Positions 6,815-15,240 are shown, numbered from the stretch's first letter. The stretch: DNA of 28,311 nucleotides from JAOZHU01 sp964506435 (GCA_964506435.1 CAZDLK010000025.1:1-28311); one strand, 5' to 3'. The notes: generated from the letters alone by a model not told the origin. Numbers and translations: made by a program.

Positions 6815-8764
6815 ATGATTTCCGAAAATCCCTTTGCTGAGTTCCGCAGGGAATGCGAAACCGCGTTAGCTGATGCACTGAAAAAGGTTCTTCCAGAAAT
6901 CAACGTTGACACTTTAACTTTGAGCAAACCGCCAAACATCGAGTTCGGGCAATTAGCCTCTTCTCTATGCTTTGAACTTGCAAAGAAACTTAACCAGAAA
7001 CCAATCAGCTTAGCCGAGCAGTTGGCAAAAGCCATTGATAAGTCCCGTTTCTCCTTAATCGAAAAAGTATCCCCTGCTGGCAACGGTTACATAAATTTTC
7101 ACGCGGATTTCGCCAAATTATCTGCTCTAACTCTCACGTCAGTTAAGCAGTTGAATTATGAGTATGGATTTTCGAAAACTGAGAAACCTCTTAAAGTCAT
7201 CATCGAACACACCAGTGTTAACCCGCTTCACCCCATCCACATCGGGCAAGCAAGGAACCCCATGTTGGGCGACGCTTTAGCTCGCATTCTCCAGTGCAGG
7301 GGGCACAAAGTGTCAAGGCATTACTATATTGATGATGTGGGTCGCCAATCCTCAGTTATCGCTTACGGCTACGCTAAACTGGGCAAGCCGCAGCCTGACG
7401 AGAAAGCAGACCACTTCGTGGGCAAAATCTACACAGTCACAAGCTGCTTGGTGGAACTTAACCGCCTGAAAAAAGCGCTTGCACTGGCTAAAGCAGTTTC
7501 GAACATTGACGAAGTGGCAAAAATTAACAAGGACATTGACGAGTGGATGTCTATTGCTGCAGAGCTTAAAGAAAAGTATCCGTCAATCTTTGAAAAACTT
7601 ATGGCGAAAATAAGCGAAGACGAAAACCCTGAGGAAGAAATCAGCAGGTTGAATCTCGCTTACGAAAACGGCGAACCTGCAGCAAAAGAACTCATAAGAG
7701 AAGTAAGCGAGCTCTGCCTTCAAGGCTTCAGGGAAACGCAGAAACGCGTAGAAATATTTTACGACTCTTGGGACTGGGAAAGCAGCTTCGTATGGAGCAG
7801 CCAAGTCTCTGAAGTTCTCCAACGGCTAAAGGCTTCACCGTTCGTTTACACTGAAGGCGGCGTTTTAGAGTTCAACTCTGAAAAAGTGGCACATGAACTG
7901 CAACTGAAAACCAAACTAGGCTTGAACGAGAATCATGAGGTTCCACCGCTGACGCTTGTACGCGCCGACGGCACAACACTATACACAACCCGCGACGTAG
8001 CCTACACCCTATGGAAGTTCAACAGAGCAGAAAAAGTCATAAACGTCATCGGCATGGAACAATCGCTAGCGCAGTTGCAACTGAAGCTATTGTTGTACGC
8101 GCTAGGCTACGGCAATTTCGCTGACAACTTCGTTCACTTCGCCTACAACTTGGTCACGCTTCCAGGCTACAAAATGTCCAGCCGCAGAGGACGCTACATC
8201 ACTTTCGACGACGTTCTCACCGAAGCAGTTCAACGAGCCTACGAAGAAGTTTCGAAGCGTTCCCCGCAGTTAACAGAAGAAGAAAAACGGAAAATCGCCA
8301 ACTTCGTAGGCATCGGCGCCGTGCGCTACGCTCTCGTAGACGTTGACGCCTCCAAACCTGTGGTTTTCACCTGGGACAGAGTGCTAAACTTCGAAACCAA
8401 CAGCGCACCTTACGTGCAATACACCCACGCACGAGCATGCAGCATTCTGCGCAAAGCTGAAAGACAACCTGAAACACCCGCTTTCGAATTGCTATCTGAA
8501 CGGCTGGAACGCGAGCTTATCTTGGCTTTAGCTAGTTTCCCAGACACCTTCGTTGAAGCAACAGACTACCTCAAACCCAACCTAATCGCTGACTTCACTA
8601 ATGCGCTTGCGGACAAGTTTAACACCTTCTACAATGCGCTGCCAGTTCTGAAGGCGGAACCGCAGGGACTCAGCGACGCGCGAATCGTTTTAACTGATGC
8701 CATTCGCATAGTGCTTCACAATGCGCTGAACCTGATCGGCGTAGTTGCGCCTGAAAAAATGTAA
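6815..8764 (+). CDS. argS: arginyl-tRNA synthetase
   Basis: A 649-residue class I synthetase that charges tRNA-Arg. The N-terminal additional domain typical of ArgRS covers about the first 110 residues (NIEFGQLASSLCFELAKK). The HIGH motif is HPIHIGQARNPMLGD near residue 140, and the KMSKS loop appears as YKMSSRRGRYITFDDVL near residue 452, a common ArgRS variant. The C-terminal anticodon-binding helical domain follows (NSAPYVQYTHARACSILRKA). The length is slightly above bacterial ArgRS because of a lysine- and glutamate-rich insertion at about 190-290, as in archaeal enzymes. ATG at 6815 has GGAG at 6801-6804. The gene stands alone, divergent from the deacetylase gene and convergent with gdhA. 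Confidence 0.96.
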   Translation: MISENPFAEFRRECETALADALKKVLPEINVDTLTLSKPPNIEFGQLASSLCFELAKKLNQKPISLAEQLAKAIDKSRFSLIEKVSPAGNGYINFHADFAKLSALTLTSVKQLNYEYGFSKTEKPLKVIIEHTSVNPLHPIHIGQARNPMLGDALARILQCRGHKVSRHYYIDDVGRQSSVIAYGYAKLGKPQPDEKADHFVGKIYTVTSCLVELNRLKKALALAKAVSNIDEVAKINKDIDEWMSIAAELKEKYPSIFEKLMAKISEDENPEEEISRLNLAYENGEPAAKELIREVSELCLQGFRETQKRVEIFYDSWDWESSFVWSSQVSEVLQRLKASPFVYTEGGVLEFNSEKVAHELQLKTKLGLNENHEVPPLTLVRADGTTLYTTRDVAYTLWKFNRAEKVINVIGMEQSLAQLQLKLLLYALGYGNFADNFVHFAYNLVTLPGYKMSSRRGRYITFDDVLTEAVQRAYEEVSKRSPQLTEEEKRKIANFVGIGAVRYALVDVDASKPVVFTWDRVLNFETNSAPYVQYTHARACSILRKAERQPETPAFELLSERLERELILALASFPDTFVEATDYLKPNLIADFTNALADKFNTFYNALPVLKAEPQGLSDARIVLTDAIRIVLHNALNLIGVVAPEKM

Positions 8765-8828
8765 AAACCCAGTTGTACTGGTTCCCGCTGTGGGCAATGC
8801 CGAAATAGACGTTTGCGCCATTGGAGAC

Positions 8829-10148
8829 TTATGGGAAGATTCCTCTTTGGTGCACGACGTCTACTGCTTTTGAAATGGCGAAAACAAACGCTGCGCTTCT
8901 CATGTTAAGGTCGTAGGTTTCGGAGGTTTTCACTATATCCCCATAGGCACTTGCCATTCTTTTTCTAAGTTTTTCGTTAACTTGGTTTAGTTCCCAGTTT
9001 TCGCCTGCTTTGTTTTGAAGCCATTCGAAGTAGCTAACCGTGACACCGCCCGCATTCGCGAGTATATCGGGCAACATGTAGACATTGTTATCGAACAAGA
9101 TTTTGTCAGCACCGTTGGTGGATGGTCCATTTGCGAGTTCAAGAATTACTTTGGCTTTTACTTCTTTGGCGAGCGTGCCTGTGAGTTGTGTTTCTTTGGC
9201 GGCTGGTACTAAAATGTCGCATGGGCTTGTTAGTACTTGCTCTGTATCTAGGCGCTCCAATCCGTTGAATCCGCATACTGAATGCTCAGTGTTTCCGTTT
9301 TCTTTATAGTTCAATACTTCTTTGGGTTTCAATCCATCTTTGCAGTAGATTCCGCCTTTTGAGTCGCAGATTCCTGAAATTTTGCACCCGTAATCTTCAT
9401 TCAGAATGTTCGCGATGTTGTACCCCGCGTTTCCACATCCTTGAACCACAACAGTGGCATCTTTCAAAGTGCCTAATTCTTTGATGTGCCCTTGCTTTAC
9501 AGCTTCTTCTAGAACGTACGCGCCGCCCAGTGCTGTGGCTTCCTTTCTGCCTCTAGAGCCGCCTAAACTGAGCGGCTTGCCCGTGACAACCGCAGAGCCA
9601 TATTGAGCTTTTGGATTAAACATTTTGTAAGTATCGTAAATTAGTCCCATTTCTCTTTCCCCAGTGCCTACGTCTGGTGCGGGAACATCCGAATCAGGTC
9701 CTATAATTGACAGAATCTCGTAAGCATATCTTCTTGTTATCCTGTCAAGTTCTGCTCGTGACATTTTTTTCGGGTCGCAGCAAACGCCGCCTTTTCCTCC
9801 GCCGTAGGGGAGGCCAATAACTTGGCATTTCATTGTCATGTCAAAGGCGAGAGCGGTTATCATGTCCAAGTCTACTTCTGGCGAGTATCTTATGCCGCCT
9901 TTTGTGGCTTCGTATAATCGGCTGTGCTGAACTCGGTATCCAGTGAACAGTTCTATTGAGCCATCATCCAGTTGAACAGGAAACCTAACGGTTAGTTGCC
10001 TGAACGGCTGCTTCAAGAATTGGAAGACTCCTTTTTCAACTGGTCTTATCTCTGAATTTACGAATTTGGCTGCCTTTTCAAATTCTAACTGTGTTCTTTT
10101 CAGAAAGTTCATTTCGTCTTTGCTTTCGTATTCTCCGTTGTTGCTCAT
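8829..10148 (-). CDS. gdhA: glutamate dehydrogenase
   Basis: A 439-residue NAD(P)-dependent glutamate dehydrogenase of the hexameric Glu/Leu/Phe/Val family, interconverting glutamate with 2-oxoglutarate and ammonium. Seen are the substrate-binding region (GGIRYSPEVDLDMITALAFD), Lys107, the catalytic PYGGGKGGV lysine at 119, the nearby PAPDVGTG motif, and the Rossmann fold VVQGCGNAGYN near residue 240. The C-terminal NAGGVTVSYFEW is also typical. The ATG at 10148 is preceded by GAGGGTA, with the upstream zinc-ribbon gene ending 8 bases earlier, so the two form an operon. The divergent neighbours are Lrp/AsnC regulators, which commonly control amino-acid metabolism, so regulation of gdhA by one of them is plausible. 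Cofactor preference cannot be read safely. Confidence 0.95.
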   Translation of the reverse strand: MSNNGEYESKDEMNFLKRTQLEFEKAAKFVNSEIRPVEKGVFQFLKQPFRQLTVRFPVQLDDGSIELFTGYRVQHSRLYEATKGGIRYSPEVDLDMITALAFDMTMKCQVIGLPYGGGKGGVCCDPKKMSRAELDRITRRYAYEILSIIGPDSDVPAPDVGTGEREMGLIYDTYKMFNPKAQYGSAVVTGKPLSLGGSRGRKEATALGGAYVLEEAVKQGHIKELGTLKDATVVVQGCGNAGYNIANILNEDYGCKISGICDSKGGIYCKDGLKPKEVLNYKENGNTEHSVCGFNGLERLDTEQVLTSPCDILVPAAKETQLTGTLAKEVKAKVILELANGPSTNGADKILFDNNVYMLPDILANAGGVTVSYFEWLQNKAGENWELNQVNEKLRKRMASAYGDIVKTSETYDLNMRSAAFVFAISKAVDVVHQRGIFP

Positions 10149-10156
10149 GTGTGCAA

Positions 10157-10474
10157 TTACCCTCTGCTAACTTTCCTTATTCCCTCAAAACTAAGCGGAG
10201 CTTCGTTGGGCTTTCCTGCTGGAAACTTTATTTCATATGAATCTTTTGATCCGCATTCTGGGCAGGCTCTAGGTCGAAATCTGCAAGTTTCGCAAATTTC
10301 TGATTCCACGCCGATTTGAAGATAAAATTCTTCGTTTCCTTCTTTTAGACCAGCAACTAACCCGACAAGTTCCGTCCAAGTTTTTCCACAATGCGCGCAG
10401 GCAAATCTCTTCTTTGTCAACTCTTCGGAGGAATTTTTGTTTTCAAGTTTTTCAAGTGCCTCTTTGAGTCTCAT
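10157..10474 (-). CDS. small zinc-ribbon protein, first gene of the gdhA operon
   Basis: About 105 residues with three CxxC pairs: CAHCGKTW near residue 27, CETC near 68 and CPEC near 78, enough for one or two zinc ribbons. A helical, charged N-terminus (MRLKEALEKLENKNSSEE) precedes them. I recognise no named family; it could be a nucleic-acid-binding or adaptor protein. The ATG at 10474 is preferred over one at 10489, since the TATA box at 10507-10516 predicts a transcript start close to 10486, which would exclude the upstream codon. Only 8 bases separate it from gdhA, so the two are co-transcribed and this protein may regulate or assist glutamate dehydrogenase. That link is inference from position only. 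Confidence 0.7.
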   Translation of the reverse strand: MRLKEALEKLENKNSSEELTKKRFACAHCGKTWTELVGLVAGLKEGNEEFYLQIGVESEICETCRFRPRACPECGSKDSYEIKFPAGKPNEAPLSFEGIRKVSRG

Positions 10475-10506
10475 TATGCCCACAAACATTCTAAGCTGTG
10501 TTCACA

Positions 10507-10516
10507 ATATTTATAG
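10507..10516 (-). promoter_or_regulatory. TATA box of the zinc-ribbon-gdhA operon
   Basis: TATAAATATT on the minus strand. Expected transcript start is near 10486, giving a leader of about a dozen bases before the ATG at 10474. Confidence 0.6.
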
Positions 10517-10526
10517 ATTTTGTTGG

Positions 10527-10544
10527 AATTTTTACGTTAAAATT
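10527..10544. promoter_or_regulatory. candidate operator dyad upstream of the gdhA-operon TATA box
   Basis: The inverted repeat AATTTT, six bases, AAAATT lies ten bases upstream of the TATA box. An A/T-rich dyad here fits binding by an Lrp/AsnC protein such as those encoded next door, but AT-rich dyads arise easily by chance. Confidence 0.3.
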
Positions 10545-10645
10545 AAACATTGTAAGACTTTATTGGATTAATTGTAGATAATGTCGAAGACAGGCAGTTA
10601 TCGCGGGCTCTAACTCGACACTATAAGATTTCACGGGGCAAAAAT

Positions 10646-10660
10646 AATATAATTTAAATG
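10646..10660 (+). promoter_or_regulatory. TATA region of the tandem Lrp/AsnC operon
   Basis: AATATAATTTAAAT lies 40-50 bases before the ATG at 10697, with a GAGG ribosome site at 10685-10688. Transcription should start near 10680. Confidence 0.5.
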
Positions 10661-10696
10661 CCTTGAATATCTCTTGTCAGTTAAGAGGCTACATCA

Positions 10697-11176
10697 ATGG
10701 CTCTACACGTAAAAATCGACGAGATTGACCTCAACATTATCAGGGCCTTACAAAAAGATGCCCGCACCAACTTTGCAGACATCGCAAAAAAATGCGGCGT
10801 GTCAACAGACACAATAAGCAAACGATTCAAAAAGATTAAACGCACAGGCGTTGCCAGAGGAACAACAGTGCTGTTGAACCCGAAAAGCTTCGGCTACGAT
10901 TGTGTTGCCAGCTTCGGCATACGCGTTGAATACTCGCATGTACAAGAAGTTGTGGGTTTCATCGGGAAAATGTCTGATGTGGTTTTCTGCGCCGCATCCA
11001 TGGGAAGACATAACATATTCGCCATAGCAATTGTAAAAAACGTCGGCAAACTAAGCCAACTGAAAGAATCAATAAAGGGGCACCCCATGGTTAGAGAGAT
11101 AGCTACTAGCATTTGGGTCAACGAGATACTGCTGTGCCCAGAAAACTTTGAACTTGAACACCTCAAAACGAAGTGA
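10697..11176 (+). CDS. Lrp/AsnC-family transcriptional regulator, first of a tandem pair
   Basis: A 159-residue Lrp/AsnC protein. An N-terminal winged helix-turn-helix (IDEIDLNIIRALQKDARTNF, then DIAKKCGVSTDTISKRFKKI) is followed by a linker and the alpha-beta RAM ligand-binding domain (DCVASFGIRVEYSHVQEVVGF to the C-terminus). These proteins form octamers that sense amino acids and bind A/T-rich dyads. The gene is divergent from the zinc-ribbon-gdhA operon across about 200 bases, and gdhA is a natural candidate target, as is the pair's own promoter. The next gene begins 7 bases after its stop, in the same direction, and encodes a paralogue. The ligand cannot be read from sequence; an amino acid, probably glutamate or a branched-chain one, is only a guess. 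Confidence 0.9.
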   Translation: MALHVKIDEIDLNIIRALQKDARTNFADIAKKCGVSTDTISKRFKKIKRTGVARGTTVLLNPKSFGYDCVASFGIRVEYSHVQEVVGFIGKMSDVVFCAASMGRHNIFAIAIVKNVGKLSQLKESIKGHPMVREIATSIWVNEILLCPENFELEHLKTK

Positions 11177-11182
11177 CCGACA

Positions 11183-11656
11183 TTGGATGAAACAGACCTG
11201 TTCATAATAAACAAATTAATCGAAGATGCTCGCACATCTTTCAGGAAAATCGCAGAAGAACTTGGTCTTTCGCCAGATACTGTCATAAACAGGTACACGG
11301 CGCTGCAAGAAAAAGGCGTGATTCGCGGTTCCACAGTCGTAATTAACCCTAAGAAAATTGGGTACCCCGCGATGGCTGTTTTCATGATTGGCACTTCGCC
11401 CACGCATATCTTGGCAAACGAAACTGTCCCCGTTGATTCATCATTAATCTTAGATACGCTGATCAAAATGCGCGACATAATCGTGGCTACGAAAACCGTT
11501 GGAGACTGCGATTTGCTGGCTATAGGCGTGATCATGGACTTTGAACATTTAATCAACGTGAGAAACGAGATAGCAAAAATACCCGGCGTTAAGGATTTAG
11601 AAGTGTCTTTTTGGACAGAAAAAACAGAGCTCTGCCCAAAATACTTCGTCATCTAA
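11183..11656 (+). CDS. Lrp/AsnC-family transcriptional regulator, second of a tandem pair
   Basis: A 157-residue paralogue of the preceding protein with the same layout: winged helix-turn-helix (DETDLFIINKLIEDARTSF ... ELGLSPDTVINRYTAL) and RAM domain ending in SFWTEKTELCPKYFVI. The shared C-terminal pattern (W-n-E-LCP) in both copies suggests an old local duplication with divergence. Initiation appears to be at TTG 11183, since the ATG at 11187 is out of frame and no in-frame ATG precedes. An AAGTGA at the end of the upstream gene may serve as ribosome site. The two proteins could form hetero-oligomers or respond to different ligands. Downstream lies the displaced tRNA-Leu fragment, so this gene borders the putative island. 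Confidence 0.88.
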   Translation: MDETDLFIINKLIEDARTSFRKIAEELGLSPDTVINRYTALQEKGVIRGSTVVINPKKIGYPAMAVFMIGTSPTHILANETVPVDSSLILDTLIKMRDIIVATKTVGDCDLLAIGVIMDFEHLINVRNEIAKIPGVKDLEVSFWTEKTELCPKYFVI

Positions 11657-11715
11657 ACCAAACCTAAAGCTATACCCTGCATATGTTTTAATGCTGAAAA
11701 ACTTCGAACGCTAAT

Positions 11716-11742
11716 TGGTGCGGGGGGTGGGATTTGAACCCA
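11716..11742 (-). pseudogene. orphan 3' fragment of tRNA-Leu with encoded CCA
   Basis: On the minus strand the fragment contains the T arm (TGGGTTCAAATCCCA), the 3' acceptor strand CCCCCGC, the discriminator A and CCA. No 5' acceptor strand (GCGGGGG), D arm or anticodon arm can be found up to the next gene, so it cannot fold as a tRNA. It ends with CCA at 11716-11718, whereas the intact gene at 16638 does not encode CCA. Confidence 0.8.
11719..11742 (-). repeat. left direct repeat (attL-like), 24 bases
   Basis: Identical to 16638-16661. Identity stops at 11743 and 16662 on one side and at the base before the discriminator on the other, bounding the likely crossover region within the T arm and acceptor stem. 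Confidence 0.75.
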
Positions 11743-11829
11743 GAAACCAAGTCAAAAAAATTTGCTTGTTCACCAGTTTTTTTGAGAATTTAGACAATAT
11801 TTGAAAGAAAAGTAAAGATTAATTAGAAG

Positions 11830-11834
11830 AAAAA
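11830..11834 (-). terminator. T-run after the uptake cassette
   Basis: On the minus strand CCCCTTTTTCTTC follows the cupin stop codon by about a dozen bases, which fits an archaeal oligo-T terminator. Confidence 0.35.
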
Positions 11835-11846
11835 GGGGAAAACTTT

Positions 11847-12365
11847 TTACCTTTCAGATAGCGTTAACTTTTTGGCGTAAATTCTCGCAGGGTGTTCTGG
11901 TGGCAAATCAGACAGGCATAATGGTTCCCCTTGTGCTTTACGTTCCTCAAGCCGTACTTTCATATTCTCCATGCGTGACATGAACGCTTCAATGTCATTT
12001 GGGCCTTCAAATTTTACTATAAGTATAGTTGCTGGTTTGTCGAATGGAACTTCATAGCCTGTCTCCACGTTTGGTGGCATAAAATACAATGACCCCTCTT
12101 TCATAAGGTGCCTTTGGCCTTCACTGTACAGTACCCAATTTCCATTAGCAGTGTAGATTATACTTTCAGTAGAATGCTTATGTGCTTTACAATACATGTC
12201 TGCAGGCATCTTGATATAGTGAGCAGCCCCTTTGATTCCATTAACCAAGGGGCCAATTAGCCCCTCCAAAGTTTCCACGCTAGGCGCTTCATCAATAGAG
12301 TCTACAATGGGTATTTGAGCTAACATTTTGATATAATCAATTTTTTTATTTTGTTTTTCACTCAT
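11847..12365 (-). CDS. cupin-domain protein, last gene of the uptake cassette
   Basis: A 172-residue single-domain cupin. The metal-binding motif 1 is seen as CKAHKHSTESIIYTANG (H, H, E ligands, near residues 62-73), and motif 2 resembles GSLYFMPPNVETGYEV, where the usual second histidine is not obvious. A helical C-terminal tail of about 40 residues follows (MSRMENMKVRLEERKAQG). Cupins of this kind bind iron, manganese or zinc and act as isomerases, oxygenases or binding proteins. The gene starts 25 bases after the ATPase stop with a GAGGAT ribosome site, so it belongs to the transport operon. It may sense, store or act on the transported compound. No specific activity can be assigned. Confidence 0.75.
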   Translation of the reverse strand: MSEKQNKKIDYIKMLAQIPIVDSIDEAPSVETLEGLIGPLVNGIKGAAHYIKMPADMYCKAHKHSTESIIYTANGNWVLYSEGQRHLMKEGSLYFMPPNVETGYEVPFDKPATILIVKFEGPNDIEAFMSRMENMKVRLEERKAQGEPLCLSDLPPEHPARIYAKKLTLSER

Positions 12366-12390
12366 TTTTTTATCCTCACTTTTGTTTTGT

Positions 12391-13176
12391 TTATGTTTTT
12401 TCTATGAGACATAAACCGTCATTATCTACCGGCACTATGTGCTGAGTTGTCCCATACGTATGAATAGCCACATCAACATGGTAGACAGTTTTGATATTTT
12501 CCCTTGTAAGAATCTCTCGAGGCCTACCTTGGGCAAAAAGTTGCCCCCTGTGCAACATGACTATCTCATCAGAATACTGCGAAGCAAGATTAAGGTCATG
12601 CATCGCCATCAGAGCCAACATCTTTTTGCGCTCCACAATCGTCTTTATGTACTTCATGACGTCCAACTGATGCTTAACATCTAAATTGCTGGTTGGCTCG
12701 TCTAAAAGCAAAACTTTAGGTTCCTGTGAGAGCGCCGTTGCAATAAGCACTTTTTGACGTTCGCCTCCGCTTAATTCGTTAACTCGCCTAAGTGCAAAAT
12801 CGTCAAGTTGCATAATTGAGATGTTCTCCGAGACTACCTCTAAGTCATGCTCGGTGGGATTCCAACCAAGATAAGCACGTCTGCCCAGCAGTATCATATC
12901 GAAAACAGTTATTGGGAAAGCACTTGAGATTTCTTGAGGTACATAACCAAAGGTTTTAGCGATTTCCGAAGTAGGCATACCATTAACTGGCTTTCCATTG
13001 AAGACTACTGCACCAATTGGTTTGAGTATTTTATTGATGCATTTTATCAATGTGCTTTTCCCTGAACCGTTTGGACCGACTAGACAGACTATGCCTGTTT
13101 CTGGAAAACGTAGTGTTATACCACTTAAAGCCGTACGCTTTCCGTAAGTGAAACCTACTTTTTTTAATTCAAGCAC
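12391..13176 (-). CDS. ABC transporter ATPase, iron-complex/cobalamin type
   Basis: A 261-residue ATP-binding subunit that powers uptake through the permease encoded upstream. All motifs are intact: Walker A GPNGSGKST (about 34-42), Q-loop GYVPQE (about 77), ABC signature LSGGERQKV (about 138), Walker B VLLLDEPTSNLD (about 158) and the H-loop MAMHDLNLA (about 194). The C-terminal segment (LCLIEKT) is normal for the FepC/FecE/BtuD group. Start is a GTG at 13176 that overlaps the hydrolase stop by 8 bases, a sign of translational coupling. The substrate cannot be told from the ATPase alone: iron-siderophore, heme and corrinoid importers all share this type. Confidence 0.93.
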   Translation of the reverse strand: MLELKKVGFTYGKRTALSGITLRFPETGIVCLVGPNGSGKSTLIKCINKILKPIGAVVFNGKPVNGMPTSEIAKTFGYVPQEISSAFPITVFDMILLGRRAYLGWNPTEHDLEVVSENISIMQLDDFALRRVNELSGGERQKVLIATALSQEPKVLLLDEPTSNLDVKHQLDVMKYIKTIVERKKMLALMAMHDLNLASQYSDEIVMLHRGQLFAQGRPREILTRENIKTVYHVDVAIHTYGTTQHIVPVDNDGLCLIEKT

Positions 13177-14158
13177 TACAGGAGAACCTCTCTTTCAAAA
13201 AGTCGATTATATGCTGATAGTAACTTTCCACGTAAGGTCGTTTGAAACTCTCCAAAGACATACGTTCGCGAATCCGTGTTTCCTCATCAGGTGCAGTTTG
13301 CTGAAAAGAGTGGTCAGCACCGTCAATGATGACTCGTTTAACGTTATTGTTGCCCCAACGTCTCAGTTCTGCTTCAACCTTTTCAGCATCTTGAACTGGC
13401 ACATTGAGGTCTGCATCCCCATGAATAACTAACGTTGGGCTTTTAATGTATTTGAACTGGTTCCTCGGGGCTTCCTCTTCAGAGTGCAATTTAGGATTAA
13501 GAGGAATAACCCAAACATGCCCTTTGTACTCCATTCTGAACTCTTTTTCGCCTCTTTTGATAGCCTCAGCCTTCTTTTCAAGATTCAAACCTACAACTAG
13601 ACCCCACAAATCGTGTTTCTCCACCCATTCCAGATTCTCAGGGCTTTTGGCAGCATAATCTCGAGCGCGATGAAAATTAAAAGACCCCATAACTTTGTAG
13701 TCGCTGTAGAGTCCCCCGCTAAGTACATACGCGCAAGGGCGATTATCCACTTTTGCCAACAAACACGCGACAAGCACACCTGCACTTTGGCCAAACACAG
13801 CAATCTTGTCAGCATCAACTATGTCAGGTCTTGAACATAGCAAGTCATAAGCAGCCCTAGCATCCTCAGCCTGCATATAATAGTCTCCAGATGGGCCTTC
13901 ACTTTTACCAAACCCTCTCTTATCCCAAGAAAAAGTCGCAAATCCCGCTGCACACAATCTGCGTGATAATTCTAGAAAGTTTTTCTTGTGTGCTTGTTTG
14001 TTGTCGGGGGTTTTTAAAAGGTCGCCGTCACGGTCATGTTCCATAGAACCGTGAATAAAAAGCAGGCAGCCCACGGGTTTTTGCAATTGGTCGGGGTAAC
14101 GTAGAACTCCTTCGAGTTTAAAATCTTTGTTTTTAAAGCTAAGAGTTTCTTCTTTCAT
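13169..14158 (-). CDS. alpha/beta hydrolase inserted in the ABC transporter operon
   Basis: A 329-residue serine hydrolase without signal peptide, so probably cytosolic. Catalytic triad candidates: Ser in FGQSAGV, Asp in HGDADLNVP and His in GADHSFQ. The oxyanion region is LFIHGSMEHDRDGD. An insertion near residues 175-230 (NFHRARDYAAKSPENLEWVEKH) forms a lid. The ATG at 14158 follows the permease stop by only 2 bases with GGAGG inside the permease end, and its own stop overlaps the ATPase start, so it is an integral operon member. Its placement between permease and ATPase suggests it acts on the imported ligand, for example by cleaving an ester or amide of a metallophore to free the metal. 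The family also includes esterases and peptidases of unrelated use. Substrate is inference. Confidence 0.82.
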   Translation of the reverse strand: MKEETLSFKNKDFKLEGVLRYPDQLQKPVGCLLFIHGSMEHDRDGDLLKTPDNKQAHKKNFLELSRRLCAAGFATFSWDKRGFGKSEGPSGDYYMQAEDARAAYDLLCSRPDIVDADKIAVFGQSAGVLVACLLAKVDNRPCAYVLSGGLYSDYKVMGSFNFHRARDYAAKSPENLEWVEKHDLWGLVVGLNLEKKAEAIKRGEKEFRMEYKGHVWVIPLNPKLHSEEEAPRNQFKYIKSPTLVIHGDADLNVPVQDAEKVEAELRRWGNNNVKRVIIDGADHSFQQTAPDEETRIRERMSLESFKRPYVESYYQHIIDFLKERFSCSA

Positions 14159-14160
14159 TT

Positions 14161-15240
14161 TTATTTCCTCCAATAGTTTTGTTTTCTGGTTAACATGAGA
14201 TACAGAAAGAGGGGAACACCCACGAAGGATACTACAATGCTTATCGGGAGAATAATTGGTGAGATAATTGTTCTTCCAACAGTATCTGCACCAACCGTGA
14301 GTATTGCGCCAATTATGCAAGCCGCTGGAATGAGGAACCGGTGGTCGCCACCTACAAGATATCGTGCAATGTGAGGGGAAACAAGGCAAATAAAACCAAT
14401 AATTCCAGTAAAAGAAATTATTGTAGCGGTCATAAAAGCAGAAAGCAAAAGACTAGCATTTCTAACGCGAGAGGTGTTAACACCTAAAGCTTTTGCAGCT
14501 TCATCACCTCCAGCAGACATTGCGTTTAAATCCCAAGAAAATTTCATGCAGAGAGGAACACAAAACGCGATTACCAGTGATACTATACCGATTTCGTTCC
14601 AAGAAACACCTGTGAAAGAACCGAAAGTCCAATGAACCATTGCCATTAAATCCTGCTCGGATGCAAAAAAGTGCAACATCGATGTTACCGCACTAAAGAA
14701 GTACGAAAGGGCAATTCCAGCTAATATAAGAGTTTCAGGAGACGTCCCTTTTAATTTGGCGAAACCAAAAACGGTAAATGCACACAACATGCTACAGGCA
14801 AAGGCGGAACCAATCACAATTATAGAACCCATACCAACAAAGACAACACCAGACAATATAGTAATTGAAGCACCTAAGGCAGCGGCTGAGGAAATTCCTA
14901 GAGTAAAAGGGCTTACTAGAGGGTTTCTGGTAATGCCTTGCATTTGAACACCTGAAACAGCAAGACCAATTCCACAAACAATACCCATAACAACCCGTGG
15001 AAGCCTAAGACTCCAAATAACAGCATCATTAAACTGTGGAGCCACAACCATAGGAACAAACCGTGCAAATATAGCATTAAGAACATCCATGAATGAAAGA
15101 TCAGCCGCACCAGCGCACGTTGCAAAAATAACTAAAAAAAAGAGGAAAACCGCGCCCAGCAGAAGAAAAAGGGATTTTCTCGCAACGAACTTTGAATAGC
15201 TCCTTTTTACATCTGCTATTGACGTGTTACTCACATTCAT
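14161..15240 (-). CDS. FecCD/BtuC-family ABC permease
   Basis: A 359-residue inner permease with about nine or ten membrane helices, the usual size for a FecCD/BtuC subunit. Typical segments are LRLPRVVMGIVCGIGLAVSG, the GITRNPLVSPFTLGISSAAALG stretch, the GGDEAAKALG loop that contacts the ATPase, and SPHIARYLVGGDHRFLIPA near the C-terminus. It probably works as a homodimer with two copies of the ATPase. Start ATG at 15240 has AGGATT upstream and lies 16 bases from the end of the binding-protein gene. It takes up an iron complex, heme or a corrinoid; which one cannot be read from sequence. Confidence 0.93.
   Translation of the reverse strand: MNVSNTSIADVKRSYSKFVARKSLFLLLGAVFLFFLVIFATCAGAADLSFMDVLNAIFARFVPMVVAPQFNDAVIWSLRLPRVVMGIVCGIGLAVSGVQMQGITRNPLVSPFTLGISSAAALGASITILSGVVFVGMGSIIVIGSAFACSMLCAFTVFGFAKLKGTSPETLILAGIALSYFFSAVTSMLHFFASEQDLMAMVHWTFGSFTGVSWNEIGIVSLVIAFCVPLCMKFSWDLNAMSAGGDEAAKALGVNTSRVRNASLLLSAFMTATIISFTGIIGFICLVSPHIARYLVGGDHRFLIPAACIIGAILTVGADTVGRTIISPIILPISIVVSFVGVPLFLYLMLTRKQNYWRK

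Noticed and set aside
11690..11790. Possible tyrosine-integrase end reading through the tRNA fragment (SSV-type split integrase)
   Set aside because: The minus-strand frame through the fragment is only about 33 codons between stops and contains no integrase motif; the sequence next to the intact tRNA gives none either.
11716..11846. Second complete tRNA gene or an intron-containing tRNA
   Set aside because: No matching 5' acceptor strand, D arm or anticodon arm exists before the next gene.
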